From contig NZ_CP029189.1 of assembly GCF_008642275.1 (NCBI RefSeq), positions 5,810,001 to 5,874,000 on the forward strand: a stretch of DNA of 64,000 nucleotides. Reading direction: 5' to 3'. This document shows positions 1-7,481 of the stretch, piece after piece. The DNA comes from Streptomyces venezuelae (GTDB lineage Bacteria; Actinomycetota; Actinomycetes; Streptomycetales; Streptomycetaceae). Within the stretch, counting starts at the first letter, position 1, and each line of letters starts with the position of its first letter. The notes beneath the pieces are model-generated. The model had not been told where the DNA came from, did no database searches, and worked only from the letters and a program-made list of their open reading frames with translations. Made by a program: the position numbers and the translations under genes.

Positions 1-387
1 GGAACCCTCAGCGACCTCCAGGCGGTGGCGCACCGGGTGGCCGAGATGGCGACCCGCACGGAGGCGGCCCGGCTGCTGGTGTACGCGGCGGCGGGCGCAT
101 ACGACCGGGGCGCCGGGGACGTCCCGCGCCGGGCGGCGATGGCGAAGCTGCTGGCCACGGAGACGGCCCAGTACGTGGTCGACCACGCGGTCCAGCTGCA
201 CGGCGCGGTCGCCCTCCGGCGCGGCCACCTCCTCGAACACCTCTACAGGGAGGTGCGGGCGCCGCGGATCTACGAGGGGGCGAGCGAGGTGCAGCGCACG
301 ATCATCGCGAAGGAGCTGTACGCGGGCGTGGCGGGCGTTCCGGGCGCGGCGGGCGTGGCGGGCGCGGCGGGGGTGACGGCGCGATGA
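1..387 (+). CDS. acyl-CoA dehydrogenase, C-terminal fragment (5' end outside window)
   Basis: The reading frame is open from base 1 and the N-terminal part of the gene lies outside the window. The visible part is the C-terminal four-helix domain of an acyl-CoA dehydrogenase. It shows the family pattern LHGAVALRRGH, then YREVRAPRIYEGASEVQR, which contributes to FAD binding at the dimer interface. These enzymes oxidise acyl-CoA to trans-2-enoyl-CoA and pass electrons to ETF. The substrate cannot be told from this fragment. The last ~20 residues are a low-complexity G/A/V tail. The TGA stop overlaps the ATG of the RidA-family gene (ATGA), so the two are translationally coupled. Confidence 0.9.
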   Translation, partial: GTLSDLQAVAHRVAEMATRTEAARLLVYAAAGAYDRGAGDVPRRAAMAKLLATETAQYVVDHAVQLHGAVALRRGHLLEHLYREVRAPRIYEGASEVQRTIIAKELYAGVAGVPGAAGVAGAAGVTAR

Positions 388-782
388 GCCTGGACCGGAT
401 CAACCCGGCGGAGCTGTCGCCCGCGACGGGTTTCTCGCACGCGGTCGCGGCGACGGGCACCCGACTGGTGTTCCTGGCGGGCCAGACCGCGCTGGACGGA
501 GCGGGCAAGGTGGTGGGGGAGAGCCTGCCGGAGCAGTTCGAGGTCGCCCTGGCCAACCTGTTGACGGCCCTCGCCGAGGCGGGTGGCACCCCTGCGGACC
601 TGGCCCGGGTGACGGTGTACGCGGTGGACGTGTCGGCGTACCGGACGCACGCGGCCGAACTGGGCCGCATCTGGCGGCGGTTGGCGGGCCGCGACTATCC
701 GGCGATGGCTGTCATCGGCGTGGTCCGTCTCTGGGACGAGGAGGCCCTGGTCGAACTGGACGGCGTCGCGGTCCTTCCCTAG
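384..782 (+). CDS. RidA/YjgF/UK114-family protein
   Basis: 132 residues, the usual length for a RidA domain. The core pattern FLAGQTALDGAGKVVG and the late ARVTVYAVDVSAY segment fit this trimeric family. Classical RidA hydrolyses reactive enamine/imine intermediates released by PLP enzymes, but many family members have other roles. I do not see enough to call this one an imine deaminase rather than a divergent member. It overlaps the acyl-CoA dehydrogenase stop by 4 nt, so a role beside acyl-CoA or amino-acid catabolism is likely. Confidence 0.85.
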   Translation: MSLDRINPAELSPATGFSHAVAATGTRLVFLAGQTALDGAGKVVGESLPEQFEVALANLLTALAEAGGTPADLARVTVYAVDVSAYRTHAAELGRIWRRLAGRDYPAMAVIGVVRLWDEEALVELDGVAVLP

Positions 783-878
783 GCGTGGGGGTGGCGAGGG
801 CGACGTCCGCGGCGGCCGGCCCGCGGCGGCCGTGAAACTCGCTGTCCGATCACCGGAGCAGGGTGATAGACATCCGGA

Positions 879-1676
879 GTGGAAAAGAATCTTGAATTCC
901 CCGACCTGCTGCGCCTGATCGACGAACGGTCGACCGCCTTCCGCGCCGCGGTGGCCGCCGCGCCCAGCCTCGACGTTCAGGTGCCGACCTGCCCCGAGTG
1001 GACGCTCTTCGATCTGGTGAAGCACCTGGGCGGGGGAGACCGCTTCTGGGCCGCGATAGTCGGCGCGGGGCCCGCCGACGCTCCCCCCGCCGAGGCCGCC
1101 GCCGCGCGCGCCGCTCTGGAGGTGCCGCGGGAGCGTGAGGCCCTGCTGGCCTGGCTGGCCGAGTCGACGGAGCTTCTGCTGAGCACCCTGCGCGAGGCCG
1201 GCCCGGACGCCGGCTGCTGGGCGTGGTGGAGCGGCCTGCAGACGCCGCGGACCTCCGGCGGGGTCGCCCGGCACCGGGTCCAGGAGAGCGCGGTGCACAC
1301 CTACGACGCCCGGCTCGCCGCGGGCGCCCCGGAGCCGCTGCCGGCCGAGGTCGCCCTCGACGGTGTCGAGGAGTTCCTGTTCACCTGCGTCGCGACGTCC
1401 AGCGCCTGGCCGCACAAGCCCACGGCCTTCGACTTCCACGCCACCGAGGGCCGCTCCTGGCGCCTCACGCTCGACGGCGACGGCGCACGTTCCGCCCGCA
1501 TCCCCGCGCCCACCGCCGCGACCGGCGAGGACCAGGGCGCAGCAGGCATCTCCATCCACGGCACGGCGAGTGAGCTGGTTCTCCACCTGTACGACCGTCT
1601 CCCGTCCGACTCCTTGCGCGCTGACGGGGACGCAGGGCTGTGGGACGTGCTCCGTGCTTGGGAGCCGGAGAACTAG
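879..1676 (+). CDS. maleylpyruvate isomerase family mycothiol-dependent enzyme
   Basis: 265 residues from a GTG start. The N-terminal half is a DinB-like/MDMPI_N helical bundle with the signature PTCPEWTLFDLVKHLG at about residues 31-46 and a second conserved stretch GGVARHRVQESAVHTYDAR. The C-terminal half matches the MDMPI_C fold. Family members use mycothiol as a cofactor, and the HLG and RVQES histidines are typical metal ligands. The precise substrate is unknown, because most actinobacterial paralogues are not true maleylpyruvate isomerases. It stands alone with 97 bp upstream and is followed by a strong hairpin. Confidence 0.85.
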   Translation: MEKNLEFPDLLRLIDERSTAFRAAVAAAPSLDVQVPTCPEWTLFDLVKHLGGGDRFWAAIVGAGPADAPPAEAAAARAALEVPREREALLAWLAESTELLLSTLREAGPDAGCWAWWSGLQTPRTSGGVARHRVQESAVHTYDARLAAGAPEPLPAEVALDGVEEFLFTCVATSSAWPHKPTAFDFHATEGRSWRLTLDGDGARSARIPAPTAATGEDQGAAGISIHGTASELVLHLYDRLPSDSLRADGDAGLWDVLRAWEPEN

Positions 1677-1686
1677 GCCCTCTCCT

Positions 1687-1725
1687 CCGGATCTTGCCGG
1701 GCGTCGCGGGCCCGGCAAGGTCCGG
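1687..1725 (+). terminator. hairpin terminator after the MDMPI-family gene
   Basis: Stem CTTGCCGGGC / GCCCGGCAAG (1693-1702 and 1710-1719) with a 7-nt loop, extended outward by CCGGA / TCCGG. It lies between two genes whose 3' ends face each other and may stop transcription from both sides. There is no U-tract, as is usual in Streptomyces. Confidence 0.7.
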
Positions 1726-1777
1726 CAGACGCACACCTGGGCCTTTGCGGGGGCCAGGGGATGGCCGGGTGCCCGTT

Positions 1778-3145
1778 CTAGCGGAGCAGCCGGCCCATCC
1801 ACTCCTCGATCCCGGCCACCGTGCGCGGCAGCGCGCCCGACATCAGGCGGGCGCCGTTCGCCGTGATCACCAGGTCGTCCTCGATGCGCACGCCGATGCC
1901 CCGCAGTTCGGCGGGGAGGGTCTCGTCATCGGGCTGGAGGTAGAGGCCCGGTTCCACCGTCAGGACCTGGCCCTCTTCCAGGACCCCGTCCAGGTAGGTC
2001 TCCGCCCGGGCCTTCGCGCAGTCGTGCACGTCGAGCCCCAGCATGTGGCCGCTGCTGCACAGCGTGTACCGCCGGTGCAGGTCGCCCTCCGCGTCCTTCA
2101 GGACGCCCCAGTCGGCCAGGCCCTCCGCGATCACGCGCATCCCGGCCCGGTGGAAGTCCCCGAAGCTCGCGCCCGGGCGCAGCGCGGCGATGCCCGCCTC
2201 CTGTGCGGCCAGGACCAGTTCGTACACCTGGCGCTGGACGGGGGAGAAGCGGCCCGACAGCGGCAGGGTGCGGGTGATGTCCGCGGTGTAGAGGGTGTCC
2301 GTCTCCACGCCCGCGTCCAGGAGCAGCAGTTCCCCGCCGTTCAGCCGGCCGTCGTTGCGGATCCAGTGCAGGGTGCAGGCGTGGGCGCCGGACGCCGCGA
2401 TCGTCTCGTACCCGGTGCCGTTGCCCTCCGCCCGCGCGCGCAGGCCGAAGACCCCCTCGATCCAGCGCTCCCCGCGCGGGTGCGCCAGCGCGCGCGGCAG
2501 GGCCCGTACGACGTCCTCGAAGCCCGCCGCCGTGTGGTCGACGGCCAGCTGGAGCTGCTCGACCTCCCACGCGTCCTTCACCAGGCGCAGCTCGGAGAGG
2601 GCGGAGGCGAGTTCGGCGTCGGAGGCCGCGCTGCGGCCGGCCGGTGAGCCGAGGGTGTCCAGGTGGGCGCAGCGGATGCCGGTGAGGCGTTCGGCCTCCG
2701 CGAGGTCCGGCCGGCGGCCCACCCAGAACTCCCCGTACCGGCGGTCGCGGTAGAACTCCCCGTCGCCGTCCGCCCGCGGCGAGCGCGGCCGCAGGTACAG
2801 CACGGCCTCGTGGGCGTGCGGGCCCGACGGTTCCATGACCAGGACGTGGCCCGCCTGGTCCTCGCCGGTGAGGCCGGTCAGCCAGGCGTACGCGCTGTGC
2901 GGGCGGAAGCGGTGGTCGCAGTCGTTGGAGCGGACCTTCAGTTCCCCGGCCGGGACGATCAGCCGCTCGCCCGGGAAGCGGGCCGAGAGCCGGGCCCGGC
3001 GGGCCGGGGTGACGTCGTGGCCGGGGACCCGGTCGGAGTCCGGCAGCGGGGTCGCGGCCCAGTTGCCCGCCATGTACCGGGACAACTCCGGGGATACCGG
3101 GCGGTCGTGACTGCCCGTGTTGAGGCGGGCGGACGCGTCGGTCAC
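1778..3145 (-). CDS. Xaa-Pro aminopeptidase (aminopeptidase P family, M24B)
   Basis: 455 residues from GTG at 3145, chosen because GAGGGAG lies 6 nt upstream; an upstream in-frame start at 3184 lacks a good ribosome site. An N-terminal aminopeptidase-P domain is followed by the pita-bread metallopeptidase domain. All five metal ligands are visible in order: LLDAGVETD, ADITRTLPLSG, SSGHMLGLDVHD, TVEPGLYL and RIEDDLVIT. The enzyme releases the first residue of peptides with proline or hydroxyproline in position 2 and is predicted cytosolic, since no signal peptide is seen. It is divergent from the collagenase gene across a shared 174-bp promoter that carries the GntR-type site, so it should act on imported collagen peptides. 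Confidence 0.93.
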   Translation of the reverse strand: MTDASARLNTGSHDRPVSPELSRYMAGNWAATPLPDSDRVPGHDVTPARRARLSARFPGERLIVPAGELKVRSNDCDHRFRPHSAYAWLTGLTGEDQAGHVLVMEPSGPHAHEAVLYLRPRSPRADGDGEFYRDRRYGEFWVGRRPDLAEAERLTGIRCAHLDTLGSPAGRSAASDAELASALSELRLVKDAWEVEQLQLAVDHTAAGFEDVVRALPRALAHPRGERWIEGVFGLRARAEGNGTGYETIAASGAHACTLHWIRNDGRLNGGELLLLDAGVETDTLYTADITRTLPLSGRFSPVQRQVYELVLAAQEAGIAALRPGASFGDFHRAGMRVIAEGLADWGVLKDAEGDLHRRYTLCSSGHMLGLDVHDCAKARAETYLDGVLEEGQVLTVEPGLYLQPDDETLPAELRGIGVRIEDDLVITANGARLMSGALPRTVAGIEEWMGRLLR

Positions 3146-3189
3146 GAGGACTCCCTCAGGAAAGATGCGAACTGGTGGGCGCACAGGTC

Positions 3190-3220
3190 TTGTCAGTGCA
3201 ATTTCACATTACTATGTTAC
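3190..3220 (+). promoter_or_regulatory. collagenase promoter with overlapping GntR-type operator (site A)
   Basis: -35 TTGTCA (3190-3195), a 17-bp spacer and -10 TATGTT (3213-3218). An imperfect inverted repeat TTCACAT-N4-ATGTTAC (3203-3220) covers the -10 box. Read on the minus strand it is GTAACATAGTAA, a variant of the GTGACATWNTAC element found at the other promoters of this block. The same 32-bp stretch recurs at 16007-16038. Confidence 0.75.
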
Positions 3221-3319
3221 AGCTCACATCGCGGCACGTTAACCCCCGTCAAACGCCGTGTGACGCAGGGCAGTTCACGCACCACCCCCCACCTCCCCTT
3301 CTCCGATCAGGAGTTCTCG

Positions 3320-5698
3320 GTGCTCAAGCACAGAGCTGTGCGCTCTTCCCTCCTCGCCTCCGCCGTGGCCGTCACCCTCCTCGCCACCGCGGGGCAGGCC
3401 GCCACGCAGGCCGCCGAGTCCAAGGCCCCCGCCGCCTTCGCCGGTGCACGAGCCGTTCCCGCCCCCGGCCCCACGGGGAACCCGTTCGACGAGGTCGACC
3501 GCCTGGCCGACGCGAAGGACAGCACGCCCGCCCCGGCCCCGGCCCCCGGCGGGCAGAACATCGCCGGGCAGGTCCCCGGGGCCGCCACGGCCGCCGCCCA
3601 GCCCGCCGACGACCTGCAGAAGCGCGGCAAGGCGGTCGAGGCGGCCCCCACCGCGAAGAGCGTCGCCGCAGGCGTCCCCTGCACCCTCGACGGGATCACC
3701 GGTCTCACCCCGGAGCAGTTCGCCGACTTTCTCGCCGACCAGGCCGTCCTCGCGGACGGATGTCTGCGCGGTCTCATCTGGACCTGGGACGCCCGCCTGG
3801 CCCCCGTCATGTCGGACGCGCACGTACAGGCCGTCTCCCGGCGGATATCCGGCCTGGCCGCCGCCCACGACGGCCGTAACTCCTCCCACCTGGAGGAGAT
3901 GTTCACCTACCTGCACGCGGTGGCCTACCACGACTACTCGCGCTCCGAGATCGACGTCACCGACGCCCCCACCGTCGACGCCATGCGCCGCGCCATCGCC
4001 GACTTCGGCGCCGCCGCCCGCACCTTCGACGTGACTCCCTCCAACGCCCGCACCCTGCGCGAGGCCCTCTACGCCGGCAGCGCGCCCGGCCTGCGCCAGC
4101 ACCAGCTCGGCCTCATCAAGAAGGTCCTGGCCACCATGGACCCGGCGCACCCGGCCACCCACCTCGACGCCGGCTGGGCGGGCGCCGCGCTGGCCGCCCT
4201 CTCCGTCACCTACCTGGGCGTCTATCCCGGCAACCAGGACGCCGTCTTCCACTCCGCGGTGGCCGCCGACGCCTCCTACCGCGACGCCTTCAAGGCCTTC
4301 TCCACCTACACGCACCTCAAGGACACCGGCAACGCCTGGGTGGTGCGCGACGCGCTGAGCGAGTACGCCCGCTTCGGCCAGGTCGAGGGCCTGCGGGACC
4401 GGGTCGTCGCCGACCTCGGCGCGATGCTGGAGCCCGTCAAGGCCGCCTTCGGCGCCGGCAGCGAGCCGTGGGCCAAGATCGTCTCCTGGCTCAACTTCTA
4501 CGAGGCCTGCAAGCCGTACGGGGTGTGCAAGGAGGACATCGAGAAGCAGCTGTTCCCCTACACCTACTCCTACGACAACGGCGCCATCAAGGTCCGCACC
4601 GCCCTGGACCGCGCCACCGTCGACCAGCTGTACTACGCGAGCAAGCAGGTGAAGGCCCAGTACCACCGCGTGCTCGGCACCGACCAGCCGCTCGCGGGCG
4701 ACCCCAACTCCACGCTGAACATCGTGCTCTACGCCTCCCGCGCGGACTACGTGAACTACCACCCGATCCTGACCGGCTACGGCACCAACAACGGCGGCAT
4801 CTACATCGAGAACGGCGCCACCTTCTACACCTACCAGCGCCGCGTCCCGCAGGACTCCTCCCTCACCCTTGAGGAGCTCTTCCGCCACGAGTACACGCAC
4901 TACCTCAACGGCCGCTTCGCCGTCCCCGGCTTCTTCGGCCAGGGCCCCTGGTACGAGAGCGACCGGACGACCGCCATGGACGAGGGAACGGCCGAGTTCT
5001 TCGACGGCGCCACCCGCGACAACGGCATCGCCGTCCGCAAGTCCCTCGTCAAGAGCATCATCGGCGACACGGCCGGCGGCGGCCCGCGCATGAGCGTCGA
5101 GCAGCTGCTGAACGCCACCTACGACGGCGACGGCTTCCGCTTCTACAGCTACGCGGGCACCTTCTTCGAGTTCCTGTGGACCGAGAAGCCCACGCTGCTG
5201 CGCGAGATGTACACGCACCTGCGGAACGACGACGTGGCGGCGTACGACGCCTGGCGCTACCGGATGGGCACGGACACCTACCTCCAGCGCGACTACGACC
5301 GCTTCCTGGACGCGCAGATCGCCAAGGTCGACCAGCTCTACGTGCCGAACACCTCCTTCACCCCGAACGACCGGCTGCGGGACGCGGCGCTCGCCTCGGT
5401 GAAGTCCTCCTTCGCCGCGGCCACGTACAACACCCCGGACTGCGTGGAGAACGGCGACCCGGGCAAGCGCCGCTTCACCTGTACCGGGCGGATCACCGCG
5501 AACCTGAAGAACTGGCGCAACGACGACCAGAACTTCAAGGACATGTCGGAGACGGTCGACTACTTCATCCTCGACCGGGCGGGGGCGGCCTCCAACAACC
5601 TCGCCGACATGAACTGTTCCTTCGGGCCGGTGGAGATCTGGAGCAACAAGGTGGCGGGCACCTCCGGTTACAGCTGTGAGGGGCCCCTCCGCAGCTGA
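3320..5698 (+). CDS. secreted M9 family collagenase
   Basis: 792 residues from GTG at 3320 (AGGAG 7 nt upstream). The start is followed at once by a Sec signal peptide: K/R-rich start, hydrophobic core LLASAVAVTLLATAG, then an AQA-like cleavage zone near residue 30-35. A proline/alanine-rich linker precedes the M9 N-terminal domain and the catalytic domain. Zinc site H523-E-Y-T-H527 is followed by E555 in DEGTAEFF, the same 28-residue gap as in clostridial collagenases. No PKD or collagen-binding C-terminal module is present, only a ~110-residue tail with paired cysteines. It should cleave native collagen or gelatin outside the cell and feed the importer at 16.1-21.9 kb, whose promoter is nearly identical. 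Confidence 0.93.
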   Translation: MLKHRAVRSSLLASAVAVTLLATAGQAATQAAESKAPAAFAGARAVPAPGPTGNPFDEVDRLADAKDSTPAPAPAPGGQNIAGQVPGAATAAAQPADDLQKRGKAVEAAPTAKSVAAGVPCTLDGITGLTPEQFADFLADQAVLADGCLRGLIWTWDARLAPVMSDAHVQAVSRRISGLAAAHDGRNSSHLEEMFTYLHAVAYHDYSRSEIDVTDAPTVDAMRRAIADFGAAARTFDVTPSNARTLREALYAGSAPGLRQHQLGLIKKVLATMDPAHPATHLDAGWAGAALAALSVTYLGVYPGNQDAVFHSAVAADASYRDAFKAFSTYTHLKDTGNAWVVRDALSEYARFGQVEGLRDRVVADLGAMLEPVKAAFGAGSEPWAKIVSWLNFYEACKPYGVCKEDIEKQLFPYTYSYDNGAIKVRTALDRATVDQLYYASKQVKAQYHRVLGTDQPLAGDPNSTLNIVLYASRADYVNYHPILTGYGTNNGGIYIENGATFYTYQRRVPQDSSLTLEELFRHEYTHYLNGRFAVPGFFGQGPWYESDRTTAMDEGTAEFFDGATRDNGIAVRKSLVKSIIGDTAGGGPRMSVEQLLNATYDGDGFRFYSYAGTFFEFLWTEKPTLLREMYTHLRNDDVAAYDAWRYRMGTDTYLQRDYDRFLDAQIAKVDQLYVPNTSFTPNDRLRDAALASVKSSFAAATYNTPDCVENGDPGKRRFTCTGRITANLKNWRNDDQNFKDMSETVDYFILDRAGAASNNLADMNCSFGPVEIWSNKVAGTSGYSCEGPLRS

Positions 5699-5781
5699 CC
5701 GGTACTGCCCGGCGCCGGCATCTGACCGCACCGGTACCTGTCCGGCGCCGGCATCTGACCGGTACCTGCCCGGCGCCCGTC
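5695..5781 (+). repeat. short tandem repeat after the collagenase gene
   Basis: Three imperfect copies of a 27-33-nt unit built from CTGACCGGTACCTG followed by CCGGCGCCGGCAT (copies near 5695, 5722 and 5755). The CCGGCGCCGG cores are self-complementary and may fold into stem-loops that end the collagenase transcript. Confidence 0.65.
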
Positions 5782-5841
5782 CGTCCCGCATCCGAGGGGG
5801 GTGCGGGACCGGGCCGGGCATCTGGGCAGCTTCTAAAGAAT

Positions 5842-5859
5842 GTGACATATTACTGTCGT
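5842..5859 (+). promoter_or_regulatory. GntR-type operator overlapping the start of the hydroxyproline operon (site C)
   Basis: GTGACATATTAC at 5842-5853, continuing as GTGACAT-ATTA-CTGTCGT, an imperfect inverted repeat that runs into the GTG start codon at 5858. No Shine-Dalgarno sequence precedes the start, so the transcript may be leaderless with the operator over the -10 region. Confidence 0.7.
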
Positions 5860-7048
5860 GCTCAAGAGACACTCCCTGGACGCCGTGATCATCGGCGCAG
5901 GCGTCGTCGGGGCGGCCTGCGCCTACTACGCGGCCCGCGCCGGACTCTCCGTGGCCGTGGTGGACCGGGGACCCGTCGCGGGCGGCACCACCGGTGCCGG
6001 CGAAGGCAATCTGCTCGTCTCCGACAAGGAGGCCGGACCCGAACTCGACCTCGCCCTGCTGTCCACCCGCCTGTGGACCGAACTCGCCGCGGTCCTCCCG
6101 CGGGAGATCGAGTACGAGCCCAAGGGCGGGCTCGTCGTCGCCCCTGACGAGCGGACCGTCAAGGCCCTGCGGCACTTCGCGGAGGGCCAGCGCGCGGCGG
6201 GCGTCGACACGGCCGAGGTGGCGGCCGACGCCCTGCGCGACCTGGAGCCGCATCTGGCCCCGGGCCTGGCGGGCGGCTTCCACTACCCGCAGGACGCCCA
6301 GGTCCAGCCCGCCCAGGCGGCGGCCCGGCTCCTGGCCGCCTCGGGAGCCGAGACGTACCTCGGTGAGGAGGTGACGGAGATCCTGCTGGACCGGGGCGCC
6401 GTACGCGGGGTGCGCACGCCGCGCCGTGAACTCCTCGCCCCGGCCGTGGTGAACGCGGCCGGCACCTGGGGCGGCCGCATCGCCTCGCTGGCCGGGGTCA
6501 CCCTGCCCGTCCTCCCGCGCCGCGGCTTCGTCCTGGTGACCGAACCGCTGCCCAGGGTGGTCCGGCACAAGGTCTACGCCGCCGACTACATCGCGGACGT
6601 CGCCAGCGGCTCCGCCGCCCTGCAGTCCTCGGCGGTCGTCGAGGGCACCCCGTCCGGCCCGGTCCTGATCGGCGCCACCCGGGAGCGGGTCGGCTTCGAC
6701 CGGAGCCTGTCCACGGAGGCCCTGCGCCGACTGGCCGCCCAGGCGGCGGGGCTCTTCCCCGTCCTGGCCGACGTCCGGGTGATGCGCAGCTACCACGGCT
6801 TCCGCCCCTACCTGCCCGACCACCTCCCGGCGATCGGCCCGGACCCGCGGCGCCCCGGGCTGCTGCACGCCTGCGGCCACGAGGGCGCCGGCATCGGCCT
6901 GGCCCCCGCCACGGGGCTGCTGATCGCCGCCGCCCTGACGGGAACCGAACCCCCGCTCCCGGTCCACCCGTTCCGCCCGGACCGCTTCGGGGCGCACGCG
7001 GAAGACGCCGAAGAGGGCCCGGCGGGCGTCGGCGGCGGGCCGCGGTGA
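5858..7048 (+). CDS. FAD-dependent D-amino acid/hydroxyproline oxidoreductase (DAO family), dehydrogenase beta-type subunit
   Basis: 396 residues. A Rossmann FAD motif IIGAGVVGAACAYYAA lies at residues 10-25, and a second family signature GFRPYLPDHLPAIGP and the late ACGHEGAGIGLAPATG loop close the FAD site. It belongs to the DAO superfamily (DadA, sarcosine and glycine oxidases). With the next two genes it forms the three-part set (DAO flavoprotein, small [2Fe-2S] protein, pyridine-nucleotide-type flavoprotein) known for cyanide synthase HcnABC and for heterotrimeric D-hydroxyproline dehydrogenase. The epimerase and deaminase genes downstream point to oxidation of cis-4-hydroxy-D-proline. 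First gene of the operon; start GTG without ribosome site. Confidence 0.85.
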   Translation: MLKRHSLDAVIIGAGVVGAACAYYAARAGLSVAVVDRGPVAGGTTGAGEGNLLVSDKEAGPELDLALLSTRLWTELAAVLPREIEYEPKGGLVVAPDERTVKALRHFAEGQRAAGVDTAEVAADALRDLEPHLAPGLAGGFHYPQDAQVQPAQAAARLLAASGAETYLGEEVTEILLDRGAVRGVRTPRRELLAPAVVNAAGTWGGRIASLAGVTLPVLPRRGFVLVTEPLPRVVRHKVYAADYIADVASGSAALQSSAVVEGTPSGPVLIGATRERVGFDRSLSTEALRRLAAQAAGLFPVLADVRVMRSYHGFRPYLPDHLPAIGPDPRRPGLLHACGHEGAGIGLAPATGLLIAAALTGTEPPLPVHPFRPDRFGAHAEDAEEGPAGVGGGPR

Positions 7049-7169
7049 GGCCCGCCGCGTCGCACGCGATCCGCAGCGGCCGCCGGCCCGACCCCGGCGC
7101 CGGCCGGAAGGCCCCCCGCGCACCGCACCGTCCCCGGCCCGCCTGTACCACTTCGAGGAGGACCCCCTG

Positions 7170-7481
7170 ATGCGCAGCCCCCGCTCACTCGTAGGCGGCA
7201 GTCCGGCGTCCTGCTTCACGGTCGACTTCGACGGCCGGGAACTGCCCGCGCAGGAGGGGCAGAGCGTCGCCGCCGTGCTCTGGGGCGCCGGCATCCTCGC
7301 CTGGCGCACCACCCGGGAGGGCGGCGCCCCGCGCGGCGCGTTCTGCGGGATCGGCAGCTGCTACGACTGCCTCGTCACCGTCAACGGCACCCCGAACCAG
7401 CGCGCCTGCCTGGTCCCGGCCCGGCCGGGGGACTCCGTCACCACCCAGGAGGGGACCGGCCGTGCCGAACTCGCCGTCTGA
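7170..7481 (+). CDS. (2Fe-2S)-binding protein, D-hydroxyproline dehydrogenase gamma-type subunit
   Basis: 103 residues, start ATG with GAGGAGG upstream. It is a small ferredoxin-like domain with C59-x4-C64-x2-C67-x12-C80, the full ligand set for one [2Fe-2S] cluster. The length and placement match the HcnA/LhpF-type subunit that shuttles electrons between the two flavoproteins. Its end overlaps the start of the next gene by 20 nt, so the three subunits should be made together. Confidence 0.88.
   Translation: MRSPRSLVGGSPASCFTVDFDGRELPAQEGQSVAAVLWGAGILAWRTTREGGAPRGAFCGIGSCYDCLVTVNGTPNQRACLVPARPGDSVTTQEGTGRAELAV

Noticed and set aside
2663..3319. Upstream extension of the collagenase frame
   Set aside because: It overlaps the aminopeptidase gene and the shared promoter. 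The GTG at 3320 has a ribosome site and is followed by a signal peptide.
3275..7312. Very long minus-strand open frame (1345 codons) opposite the collagenase and the first hydroxyproline genes
   Set aside because: It is antisense to genes with intact motifs, its protein is low-complexity G/V/R, and long antisense frames are normal at this G+C content. The same applies to the frame at 43801-46653 opposite acnA.
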